A stretch of 15,485 bases of DNA from DASUMF01 sp040510575 (lineage in GTDB: Bacteria; Actinomycetota; Acidimicrobiia; IMCC26256; DASPTH01). Positions 1-5,530 of this stretch are shown piece after piece. The stretch spans positions 1 to 15,485 of the forward strand of contig JBEVIU010000110.1 in the NCBI GenBank assembly GCA_040510575.1. Direction: 5' to 3'. How positions within the stretch are numbered: the stretch's first letter is position 1; the number at the start of each line of letters is the position of its first letter. The notes under the pieces are model-generated. The model had not been told where the DNA came from and did not search any database. It saw only the letters and a list, made by a program, of their open reading frames with translations. A program made the translations under genes and the position numbers.

Positions 1-1078
1 CGAGGATCTGGATCGCCTCGTCGGTGACACGCACCGCGGTCTCGGCGGCCTTGAGCTTGCTCATCGATCCTTCGCCGTGCTCGAACCGCTTGCCCGAGTG
101 CGCCATCCACGACGCCCGCCACACCAGGAGCCGCGACGCGTCGATCTCGGTGATCATGTCGGCGAGCTTGAACGCGATCGCCTGGTTCTCGATGATCGGC
201 CGGCCGAACTGCACCCGCTCCTTCGCGTAGTCGAGCGAGTACTCGTAGGCGGCCCGCGCGATGCCGATCGCCTGCGCGCCGACGAGGGGACGCGTCGCCT
301 CGAACGTCTTCATCGCCGCCTGCCCACCGGCACTCACACCCTCTCGCACGCGGGCGAGTCGTTCGTCGAGCTTCTCCTTGCCGCCGAGCAGGCAGCTCCC
401 CGGCACGCGCACGTCGTCGAGGATCACCTCGGCGGTGTGACTGGCGCGGATGCCGTGCTTCTTGAATTTCTGGCCCATGCGCAGTCCAGGCGTGCCGGGC
501 GGCACGACGAAGCTGGCCTGACCGCGCGCCTTGAGCTCGGGCTCGACCGACGCCACGACCACGTGCACGTCGGCGATGCCGCCGTTGGTGATCCACGTCT
601 TGGTGCCGTTGAGCACCCACTCGTCCTTCGCCTCGTCGTACACCGCGCGCGTGCGGAGCGAGCTCACGTCGCTCCCCGCATCGGGCTCGCTCACGCAGAA
701 CGCGCCGAGCTGCACCTTCTCCGGCGTGCCGAAGCACTGCGGGATCCACTCTGCACCCTGCTCGGGCGTGCCGTTCGCCGCGATGCCGGACACCGCGAGC
801 GTGCTGCCGAAGATCGCGAGCGTGATGCCGGCGTCACCCCAGCACATCTCCTCGCTCACGATCGGCCAGGTGAGCCCGGTGCTGTCGCCGAACGCGGTGG
901 CGACGAAGTCGGGCGTGTAGAGGCCGATCTTGGCGGCCTCCTCGATCACCGGCCACGGTGTCTCTTCCCGCTCGTCCCACTCGTGGGCGACGGGACGGAT
1001 CACCCCTTCGGCGAAGTCGTGGATCCACTTCTGGATCTGGAGCTGATCCTCGTTGAGGTCGAGCGAGAAGTCGGACAT
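1..1078 (-). CDS. acyl-CoA dehydrogenase, C-terminus beyond window
   Basis: Flavin-dependent alpha,beta-dehydrogenation of an acyl-CoA thioester, as in beta-oxidation or branched-chain or sterol-type catabolism. 359 codons are present, starting at ATG 1078 (MSDFSLDLNEDQ) with a GAGGAG-type ribosome site just upstream. The N-terminal helical domain spans about residues 5-120. The FAD/substrate motif LGAFCVSEPDAGSD lies at about 124-137 and TWITNGG at 161-167, both diagnostic of the family. The C-terminal helical domain begins near residue 235 and includes RVQFGRPI. The window ends at ...AIQIL, just before the segment where the family usually carries its catalytic glutamate, so activity cannot be judged and the exact substrate is unknown. 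A palindrome upstream suggests repressor control. The nearby crotonase and APH-like genes are frequent companions of acyl-CoA dehydrogenases in actinobacteria. Confidence 0.95.
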   Translation of the reverse strand, partial: MSDFSLDLNEDQLQIQKWIHDFAEGVIRPVAHEWDEREETPWPVIEEAAKIGLYTPDFVATAFGDSTGLTWPIVSEEMCWGDAGITLAIFGSTLAVSGIAANGTPEQGAEWIPQCFGTPEKVQLGAFCVSEPDAGSDVSSLRTRAVYDEAKDEWVLNGTKTWITNGGIADVHVVVASVEPELKARGQASFVVPPGTPGLRMGQKFKKHGIRASHTAEVILDDVRVPGSCLLGGKEKLDERLARVREGVSAGGQAAMKTFEATRPLVGAQAIGIARAAYEYSLDYAKERVQFGRPIIENQAIAFKLADMITEIDASRLLVWRASWMAHSGKRFEHGEGSMSKLKAAETAVRVTDEAIQIL

Positions 1079-1102
1079 GAGGCTCTCCTCGTGAGCGAGC
1101 AC

Positions 1103-1122
1103 AAGTTACTAGCTGGTAACTT
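1103..1122. promoter_or_regulatory. 20-bp palindrome, probable repressor operator for the acyl-CoA dehydrogenase
   Basis: The sequence AAGTTACTAGCTGGTAACTT has perfect 7-base arms (AAGTTAC / GTAACTT) around a 6-base centre that is itself nearly symmetric (one mismatched pair). It ends 24 bases before the dehydrogenase ATG on the minus strand, where it would overlap the promoter or transcript start. Operators of this size and symmetry upstream of acyl-CoA genes are typical of TetR-family fatty-acid or sterol regulators. No regulator gene is in the window, so the family assignment is inference. Confidence 0.6.
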
Positions 1123-1135
1123 ACACCCTCTCACC

Positions 1136-1156
1136 CGTCCGGGCCGTCCCCGGACG
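1136..1156. other. GC-rich hairpin (8-bp stem) next to a terminator
   Basis: CGTCCGGG (1136-1143) and CCCGGACG (1149-1156) are perfect complements around a CCGTC loop. It lies directly after the stronger hairpin at 1161-1189 when read along the minus strand. It could be a second terminator stem, or a leader structure if the dehydrogenase transcript started unusually far upstream. Confidence 0.4.
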
Positions 1157-1160
1157 CGTG

Positions 1161-1189
1161 AGTGCCCGCCGGAAGAACCGGCGGGCACT
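1161..1189 (-). terminator. strong hairpin, probable terminator of the secreted-protein gene
   Basis: Two perfect 12-base arms (AGTGCCCGCCGG at 1161-1172, CCGGCGGGCACT at 1178-1189) enclose an AAGAA loop. The stem begins about 67 bases past the stop of the small secreted-protein gene on the minus strand and before the next gene. No U-tract follows, which is common for terminators in high-GC actinobacteria. The stem would fold on either strand; minus is assigned from the upstream gene. Confidence 0.65.
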
Positions 1190-1256
1190 CGACGAGGCCG
1201 GGCGTGCGGACGGCGGGGTCGACCCCGGCCTCGGGATCGCTCGGAAACCGCTCCGT

Positions 1257-1697
1257 TCAGCTGGCCTGCTGCTGACCGAACTGACGGTTCATGAGCGTGT
1301 TCACGCGGTCGGTCGCCTTGGCCTTGATGGTGTCGCCACGCTCTGCGGTGATGGTGCCGTCGGCCACGGCCTTCTCGACGCGCTGGTTGACCGCGCTCAC
1401 GACCGCGTCGACGACGGCCTGCGGGTCCACGTTGTGGGCCTGCGCGACCTCGGTCACGGTCTTGCCGCTCTTCAGCTCGGAACGAAGGTCGGCCCGCTCG
1501 ATGCCGATCGTCTTGGCCACGAGGTCACCCAGCGCGAGACGAGCGCGAAGGCGGGGATGCGCGGCCTGTGCTGACGGGTCCTTGGCCTGGCCGGAGTCGC
1601 CGTCGGCGGCGAACGCCATCCCAGCGGTGCCCGCGGTCACTGCGCCGGCAAGGGCGACGGTGGCGACGAGCTGCTTGGTGCGGTGCTTGATGTCCAT
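1257..1697 (-). CDS. small secreted helical protein, function unknown
   Basis: A 146-residue protein. The start is ATG 1697 with AGGAGA about 8 bases upstream; a longer open frame continues upstream but would run antisense through the next genes. Residues 1-30 form a signal peptide: basic KHRTK, a hydrophobic Ala/Val/Gly stretch, and an AFA-A cleavage site. The mature part is Ala-rich and helical. Residues 58-105 (LVAKTIGIERADLRSELKSG...VAQAHNVDP) resemble a helical segment recurring in secreted proteins of Gram-positive bacteria (LGI..xELRxxLKxGKSLxEIA..xGV), followed by a second helix pair (TITAERGDTIKAKATDRVNTLMNR). I know no experimental function. No transmembrane segment or catalytic motif is visible. 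It is divergent from the crotonase operon and ends at a strong hairpin. Confidence 0.8.
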   Translation of the reverse strand: MDIKHRTKQLVATVALAGAVTAGTAGMAFAADGDSGQAKDPSAQAAHPRLRARLALGDLVAKTIGIERADLRSELKSGKTVTEVAQAHNVDPQAVVDAVVSAVNQRVEKAVADGTITAERGDTIKAKATDRVNTLMNRQFGQQQAS

Positions 1698-1822
1698 GTG
1701 GGTCTCCTGTTTCCCCTGCTGCGAACGATGGCAGAGCCGGGGGGTGGCGGCTCGTGCAACCGATACAACGCCCGCAACATGATGGTTGTGTGAACCCGTC
1801 GGCAGCCGTCGGCCAAGCGCAG

Positions 1823-1828
1823 TAGTTT
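1823..1828 (+). promoter_or_regulatory. -10 element (TAGTTT) for the crotonase operon, leaderless
   Basis: TAGTTT fits the actinobacterial TANNNT -10 pattern. Only 7 bases separate it from ATG 1836, which places the expected transcript start at or next to the start codon. No purine-rich ribosome site is visible, consistent with a leaderless mRNA. Confidence 0.5.
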
Positions 1829-1835
1829 CCGCGCC

Positions 1836-2594
1836 ATGGCCGACGACGTGACGGTGGACCTCGACGAGCACATCGCAACCGTGGAGATCCATCGCCCACC
1901 CAACAACTTCTTCGACGTCCCGTTGATCCAGGCGCTGGCCGAAGCTGTGCTCGGACTCGACGACGACCCCGCCTGTCGAGTGGTCGTGCTCTGCGCCGAG
2001 GGCAAGAACTTCTGCGCCGGTGCCGACCTGGGGCCCGACTCCGACCTGGTCGACGCGACTGCCGATCTCTACGCCGAGGCAGTCCGCATCTACTCGGCGC
2101 GAAAGCCGATCGTCGCCGCGGTGCAGGGCGCGGCAGTGGGCGGCGGCCTCGGGCTCGCGCTCGCCGCCGACTTCCGCATCGCGTCGCCCGAGACCACGTT
2201 CCGCTGCAACTTCGCGCGCCTCGGGTTCCATCAGGGGTTCGGCATCAGCGCGTCGCTCCCCGCGGTCGTCGGCCAGCAGCGCGCGCTCGAGCTCCTCTAC
2301 ACCGGCGGTCAGGTCAAGGGTCAGGAGGCACTCGCGATCGGTCTCGCCGACCGTTGCGTGCCTGCCGACGAGCTGCGCGGCGCGGCGCGTGCGTTCGCGG
2401 CCGACATCGCGGCCGCCGGTCCGCTCGCGGTGCTCGCGATCAAGGAGACGATGCGCGGCGACCTCGCGGCGCGGATCCAAGCCGTGACCGCGCGAGAGCA
2501 CGAGGCGCAGCAGGCACTGCGCGCCACGGGCGACTTCGCCGAGGGCGTGCGCGCCACCGGCGAGCGACGTACGCCCGAGTTCCGGGGCGAGTAG
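1836..2594 (+). CDS. crotonase-fold (enoyl-CoA hydratase/isomerase family) protein lacking the classical glutamates
   Basis: A 252-residue crotonase-superfamily protein, expected to bind an acyl-CoA and stabilise a thioester enolate. The two oxyanion-hole segments are clear: NFCAGADL (58-65) and AVGGGLGLALAADFRIAS (100-117). In rat mitochondrial enoyl-CoA hydratase the catalytic pair is Glu144 (GGGCE) and Glu164 (GQPE). By motif alignment, here these positions are Gly106 (GGGLG) and Phe126 (FRCNF), so simple syn-hydration is unlikely. The family also holds isomerases, hydrolases and decarboxylases with other residues, so the reaction is open. It is first in an apparent operon with an APH-like phosphotransferase 6 bases downstream. 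The start is supported by the leaderless -10 element. Confidence 0.9.
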   Translation: MADDVTVDLDEHIATVEIHRPPNNFFDVPLIQALAEAVLGLDDDPACRVVVLCAEGKNFCAGADLGPDSDLVDATADLYAEAVRIYSARKPIVAAVQGAAVGGGLGLALAADFRIASPETTFRCNFARLGFHQGFGISASLPAVVGQQRALELLYTGGQVKGQEALAIGLADRCVPADELRGAARAFAADIAAAGPLAVLAIKETMRGDLAARIQAVTAREHEAQQALRATGDFAEGVRATGERRTPEFRGE

Positions 2595-2600
2595 GCAGCG

Positions 2601-3638
2601 ATGACCGCGCCGTCGCCGCCCGGGGTCGACCTCGAGGCACTCGCTCGCTGGGCCGAGACCGAGTGCCCGGAGCTGCACCCGCCGTTCACCGGTACCTTCA
2701 TCACCGGCGGGCGATCCAACATCACCGTGCGGATCACCGACGCGGAGGGCGCCGACTTCGTGGTGCGACGCCCGCCGCTGCACAGCGTGCTGGCCACCGC
2801 GCACGATGTCGCCCGCGAGCACCGGATCATCGACGCCCTCGGGCCCACCCCGCTGCCGGTACCCCGCACCGTCGCGCTGTGCACCGATGCCGACGTGCTC
2901 GGAGCCCCGTTCTACGTGATGGAGTTCGTCCACGGCCACGCGCTCAACGATGTGCAGGCAGCGATGGAGCTCGACGAGGCGGCCCGCGGTGCGGCGGGCC
3001 TCTCGCTGGTCGACGCCCACGTCGCGCTGCACGCCGTCGACCCCGACGACGTCGGGCTCGGGACGCTCGCGAAGAAGGAAGACTTCATCGCGCGGCAGCT
3101 CCGCCGGTGGTCGGGCCAGTGGGAGCAGACCCACCAGCGCGATGTCCCCGCGATGGAACGGGTGCACCAGATCCTCGCCGCCAACATCCCCGAACAGCGC
3201 GAGAGCCGCATCGTGCACGGCGACTTCCGGTTGGGGAACTGCATCGTGAGCGATGACGGGCACGTGAGCGCGGTGCTCGACTGGGAGCTCTGCACCTTGG
3301 GCGACCCACTCGCCGACGTCGGCTACATGCTCGCCACGTGGCCCCGTCCCAGCGACGAGCACAGCTGGGACCTGGAGAATCCGACGACAGCACCGGGGTT
3401 CGTCGAACGCGCGGACCTGATCGAGCGGTACGCGCGGGAGTCGGGACGTGACCTCGGCGAGATCGACTACTACGTGGCTTTCTCCTACTGGCGCCTCGCG
3501 TGCATCCTCGAAGGCGTGTACGCGCGCTCGCTGGGCGGCGCGCAGGGCGAGTCCGACGTCGACCCTGACGAGTTCCGCGTGCGCGTCGACAACTGCGTCG
3601 CGGCCGCCGACGAGCGCGCCGCCACGTTGTCCAGATGA
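2601..3638 (+). CDS. APH/ACAD10-11-type phosphotransferase family protein
   Basis: A 345-residue protein of the aminoglycoside phosphotransferase/choline-kinase fold. The catalytic loop HGDFRLGN is at 206-213 and the Mg-binding DWE at 227-229, followed by LGDPLADVGYM. The N-lobe carries GGRSNITVRITD (36-47) and the conserved VVRRPP (54-59). This subfamily resembles the kinase part of ACAD10/ACAD11 and often accompanies acyl-CoA dehydrogenases in actinobacteria, where it is thought to phosphorylate a hydroxylated acyl or lipid intermediate rather than a drug. It lies 6 bases after the crotonase gene and overlaps the next gene by 4 bases (ATGA), so the three are probably cotranscribed. Antibiotic resistance is not indicated. 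The substrate is unknown. Confidence 0.9.
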   Translation: MTAPSPPGVDLEALARWAETECPELHPPFTGTFITGGRSNITVRITDAEGADFVVRRPPLHSVLATAHDVAREHRIIDALGPTPLPVPRTVALCTDADVLGAPFYVMEFVHGHALNDVQAAMELDEAARGAAGLSLVDAHVALHAVDPDDVGLGTLAKKEDFIARQLRRWSGQWEQTHQRDVPAMERVHQILAANIPEQRESRIVHGDFRLGNCIVSDDGHVSAVLDWELCTLGDPLADVGYMLATWPRPSDEHSWDLENPTTAPGFVERADLIERYARESGRDLGEIDYYVAFSYWRLACILEGVYARSLGGAQGESDVDPDEFRVRVDNCVAAADERAATLSR

Positions 3639-4030
3639 CCACCACCGTCTCGGGCTACAGCCACGTGACCGTGGTGGTCGACGACCTCGACGTCGCGATC
3701 GCCTTCTACCGCGAGACGCTCGGGTTCGTGCTGCTGCCACGGCCCGACACGCTCGGCCCGGGCGCCTGGCTCCAGGTGGGGTCCGCGCAGCTCCACATCG
3801 TGGTGGTCGACGAGCTCGGGCCACCCCCGAAGGGCCTCCCCCACCTCGCGCTCCACGTGCCCGCCGAGCAATGGGACACCACGATCGAGGCGCTCGAGGC
3901 CCGTGGCGCCGACTTCGTGCGTCCGCCCCGCGCCCGGGAGGACTTCGGCCGACTCGTGCGGGCGGCGTTCATCCGTGACCCGGCCGGCAACGTGATCGAG
4001 CTCACCGACGTCGGACCGAATTCTGGTTGA
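3635..4030 (+). CDS. VOC/glyoxalase-fold protein
   Basis: A 131-residue single vicinal-oxygen-chelate unit with two beta-alpha-beta-beta-beta modules: YSHVTVVVDDLDVAIAFY (8-25) and PHLALHVPAEQW (69-80), ending in FIRDPAGNVIEL (112-123). Likely metal ligands are His10, His54 or His70, and Glu122. Its ATG overlaps the TGA of the phosphotransferase (ATGA), which indicates translational coupling. The VOC fold covers lyases, dioxygenases, epimerases and resistance proteins; in this acyl-CoA context an epimerase or isomerase role is possible, but nothing fixes it. It is the last gene of the operon, and the iron box of the next gene begins 9 bases after its stop. Confidence 0.88.
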   Translation: MTTTVSGYSHVTVVVDDLDVAIAFYRETLGFVLLPRPDTLGPGAWLQVGSAQLHIVVVDELGPPPKGLPHLALHVPAEQWDTTIEALEARGADFVRPPRAREDFGRLVRAAFIRDPAGNVIELTDVGPNSG

Positions 4031-4039
4031 CACGTGGGG

Positions 4040-4058
4040 TTAGGTTCGCTTAACCTAC
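4040..4058 (+). promoter_or_regulatory. iron box (DtxR/IdeR operator) before bfd
   Basis: TTAGGTTCGCTTAACCTAC agrees at 15 of 19 positions with the DtxR/IdeR consensus TTAGGTTAGGCTAACCTAA and has TAGGTT / AACCTA arms around 5 bases. It overlaps TAACCT (4051-4056), a plausible -10 element 9 bases before the bfd ATG. Iron-loaded IdeR bound here would block transcription, so bfd should be induced when iron is scarce, which suits a ferredoxin that releases stored iron. Confidence 0.82.
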
Positions 4059-4065
4059 GACTTGC

Positions 4066-4269
4066 ATGTACGTGTGCTCCTGCGCAGGCGTGAGTGACGG
4101 AGCGGTCAAGGCCGCGGTGGACGGCGGCGCGCGCTCCATCGAAGACCTCGGGGAGCGCTGCGGCGCCGGCGCCGAGTGCGGCGGATGCCTTCCCGCGCTC
4201 GCCGAGCTCCTCGCCTCCGAGACGCAGTACCTCGCCGCCCAAGCGCAGCGCCTCGTCCGCACCGGCTGA
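4066..4269 (+). CDS. bfd: bacterioferritin-associated ferredoxin (Bfd-like)
   Basis: A 67-residue BFD-like [2Fe-2S] protein. E. coli Bfd binds its cluster through C4, C6, C38 and C41; here Cys4 (MYVCSC), Cys6, Cys38 and Cys41 (AECGGC) fall at the same numbers. An extra Cys32 is present. In Pseudomonas, Bfd docks on bacterioferritin and feeds electrons to the heme so the ferric core is released as Fe(II). The bacterioferritin gene follows 92 bases downstream with its own promoter. The overlapping iron box predicts induction under iron limitation. Length matches the family. Confidence 0.92.
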   Translation: MYVCSCAGVSDGAVKAAVDGGARSIEDLGERCGAGAECGGCLPALAELLASETQYLAAQAQRLVRTG

Positions 4270-4349
4270 CGCCGAGTTCACGTCTGCGCCGCGCCGCGTC
4301 CGTGACGCGAAGCTCCGCGCAAGCGCTGTTCGCGCACGGTGACGCCGGT

Positions 4350-4355
4350 TAGGGT
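4350..4355 (+). promoter_or_regulatory. -10 element (TAGGGT) for bfr, leaderless
   Basis: TAGGGT fits TANNNT, and exactly 6 bases (TCGCTC) lie between it and ATG 4362, the spacing expected if transcription starts on the A of the ATG. No ribosome site is visible. The surrounding TTAGGGTTCGCT closely resembles the left half of the iron box before bfd (TTAGGTTCGCT), so a weak IdeR half-site is possible. Confidence 0.55.
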
Positions 4356-4361
4356 TCGCTC

Positions 4362-4832
4362 ATGCAGCGCGACGCCGACATCAACGAGCTCCTCAACGAA
4401 GTGCTCACCAGCGAGCTCACCTCGGTCAACCAGTACTTCCTCGACGCGAAGATGCTGGCCAACTGGGGATACGAGCGCCTCGCCGAGAAGTACCGCAGCG
4501 AGTCGATCGACGAGATGAAGGACGCCGACGAGCTCATCGAGCGCATCCTCTTCCTCGAAGGAATGCCCAACCTCCAGCGCCTGTCGACGCTGCGCGTGGG
4601 CGAGACGGTCGCCGAGAAGTTCCAGGCCGCGCTCGACCTCGAGTACGACGCGATCGCGCGACTCAACCGCGGCATCGAGCTCTGCGCCTCGAAGGGCGAC
4701 AACGGCACCCGTGAGCTGCTCGAGACCATCCTCGAGGGTGAAGAGGAATTCGCCGACTGGATCGAGACCCAGTTCGAGCTCATCCGCCAGATCGGCGAGC
4801 CGCACTACCTGGCGCAACAGATCCACAGCTGA
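4362..4832 (+). CDS. bfr: bacterioferritin with altered ferroxidase centre
   Basis: A 156-residue four-helix bacterioferritin that aligns without gaps to E. coli Bfr through the region of interest. Heme ligand Met52 is present, as are Tyr25 and the iron ligands Glu18, Glu51, Glu94 and Glu127. The two ferroxidase histidines are replaced: His54 is Asp (SIDEMKDADE) and His130 is Phe (EEEFADW). His46, an inner-surface iron site in E. coli, is Ser. The protein should still assemble a heme-bearing cage, but Fe(II) oxidation may be slow, use a different metal geometry, or depend on a second subunit, as in bacteria with paired Bfr subunits. It lies next to bfd, its expected electron donor. The start is fixed by homology and the leaderless -10. 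Confidence 0.93.
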   Translation: MQRDADINELLNEVLTSELTSVNQYFLDAKMLANWGYERLAEKYRSESIDEMKDADELIERILFLEGMPNLQRLSTLRVGETVAEKFQAALDLEYDAIARLNRGIELCASKGDNGTRELLETILEGEEEFADWIETQFELIRQIGEPHYLAQQIHS

Positions 4833-4834
4833 AC

Positions 4835-4853
4835 CGGCGCGCGCTGTGCGCCG
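4835..4853. terminator. short GC hairpin between convergent bfr and ABC-like genes
   Basis: CGGCGC (4835-4840) and GCGCCG (4848-4853) can pair around a 7-base loop, 2 bases after the bfr stop and 22 bases before the stop of the convergent gene. It could terminate both transcripts. The stem is only 6 bp and there is no U-tract, so support is weak. Confidence 0.3.
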
Positions 4854-4874
4854 CGCGTCAGTGAGCCCTCGCGT

Positions 4875-5465
4875 TCAGTGCACGCGGTGGCCCGCGTCGC
4901 CGAGCAGCTGCAGCGCCGGCACCAGCGCCACCGCCGGAGGGCCCCAGCTCAGGAGGCGCCCGGCCACGAACAGCGCGACGGTCGTCGCGTACGTCGCAGC
5001 GAGCCCGGCCGAGTCGAGGGTGACCACGATGCTGTGCCCGTCGTCCGCCGCGGCGCGACAGCGCGCGAGCAGGTGTCGTGCGGTGGCCTCGTCGAGCCCC
5101 TCGGTGGAGGGGTCGAGCAGCGCGATGGCTCCCCGTTCCTGCGCTCCGCGGCTTGTCGTGTGGTCGAGCAGCGCGGTGCAGGCGTGTGCGCCGTGCGCGT
5201 ATGCGACCATGGGTGACGCGTCGGCGAGATCGAGGGGCGCCCGACCGTCGACCAGCACCCGTCCGGCGTCCAGGTCGATGCGTCCGGCGAGCAGCTCGAG
5301 CAGGGTGCTCGTGCCCGAGCCCACGCCGCCGAGCAGCACGAGGAGCTCGCCGCGCTCGGCGGTCAACGACACCCGCTGCACCAGCGAGTGACCACAGCGT
5401 CGGACGCTGACGTCGCGCGCCTCCAACGCGACCGCGCGCTGTCGGTACGGTGCCGGGTCGTACAT
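4875..5465 (-). CDS. degenerate ABC-transporter ATPase-like protein, probably non-catalytic
   Basis: A 196-residue protein with the order of an ABC ATPase of the iron-siderophore/heme import type but shorter than the usual 250 or so. The Walker A region reads GGVGSGTST (46-54), with Thr52 where the ATP-binding lysine should be. Walker B is AIALLD (113-118) but Pro119 replaces the catalytic glutamate; GLDEAT (123-128) matches the D-loop. Between them the LSGGQ signature and part of the helical domain are missing. The switch histidine is Leu150 (VVTLDSAGL). GRLLSWGPP (169-177) matches the C-terminal strand of importer ATPases. It is a continuous frame without stops, so it is a remodelled protein, not an obvious pseudogene. 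ATP hydrolysis is very unlikely; a regulatory or scaffolding role is a guess. An iron box precedes it, with AAGGGGG 4 bases before the ATG. Confidence 0.75.
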   Translation of the reverse strand: MYDPAPYRQRAVALEARDVSVRRCGHSLVQRVSLTAERGELLVLLGGVGSGTSTLLELLAGRIDLDAGRVLVDGRAPLDLADASPMVAYAHGAHACTALLDHTTSRGAQERGAIALLDPSTEGLDEATARHLLARCRAAADDGHSIVVTLDSAGLAATYATTVALFVAGRLLSWGPPAVALVPALQLLGDAGHRVH

Positions 5466-5485
5466 CGTTCCCCCTTGGCGTGAAG

Positions 5486-5504
5486 TAAGGACAACCTAAC
5501 CTTA
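5486..5504. promoter_or_regulatory. iron box between divergent ABC-like and deacetylase-like genes
   Basis: TAAGGACAACCTAACCTTA matches the 19-base DtxR/IdeR consensus at 13 positions and has 5-base outer arms (TAAGG / CCTTA). It lies 20 bases before the ABC-like ATG on the minus strand and 26 bases before the preferred GTG start of the deacetylase-like gene on the plus strand, so a bound repressor could cover both promoters. It is weaker than the box before bfd, but position and symmetry support it. Confidence 0.68.
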
Positions 5505-5518
5505 TGGATGGGCCCGGC

Positions 5519-5524
5519 TACTGT
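5519..5524 (+). promoter_or_regulatory. -10 element (TACTGT) setting a leaderless GTG start
   Basis: TACTGT fits TANNNT and is followed after exactly 6 bases (CAACCG) by GTG 5531, the spacing seen before bfr. This favours GTG 5531 over the in-frame ATG at 5504, which lies inside the iron box and would add nine residues before the signal peptide. Confidence 0.55.
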
Positions 5525-5530
5525 CAACCG

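Noticed and set aside
77..1294. Long plus-strand open frame of 405 codons
   Set aside because: It is antisense to the acyl-CoA dehydrogenase, is Arg/His/Leu-rich without recognisable motifs, and reflects the GC-rich third positions of the real gene.
1765..1789. ACAAC/GTTGT arms upstream of the secreted-protein gene
   Set aside because: Five-base arms with a long imperfect spacer are too weak to call an operator or hairpin.
2601..3638. Reading the APH-like gene as an antibiotic-resistance kinase
   Set aside because: The operon context (crotonase, VOC, nearby acyl-CoA dehydrogenase) and its similarity to ACAD10/11 kinase domains point to metabolism.
1698..3824. Upstream extension of the secreted-protein frame to 855 codons on the minus strand
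   Set aside because: It would run antisense through the crotonase, kinase and VOC genes and would bury the signal peptide. ATG 1697 with its ribosome site is the real start.
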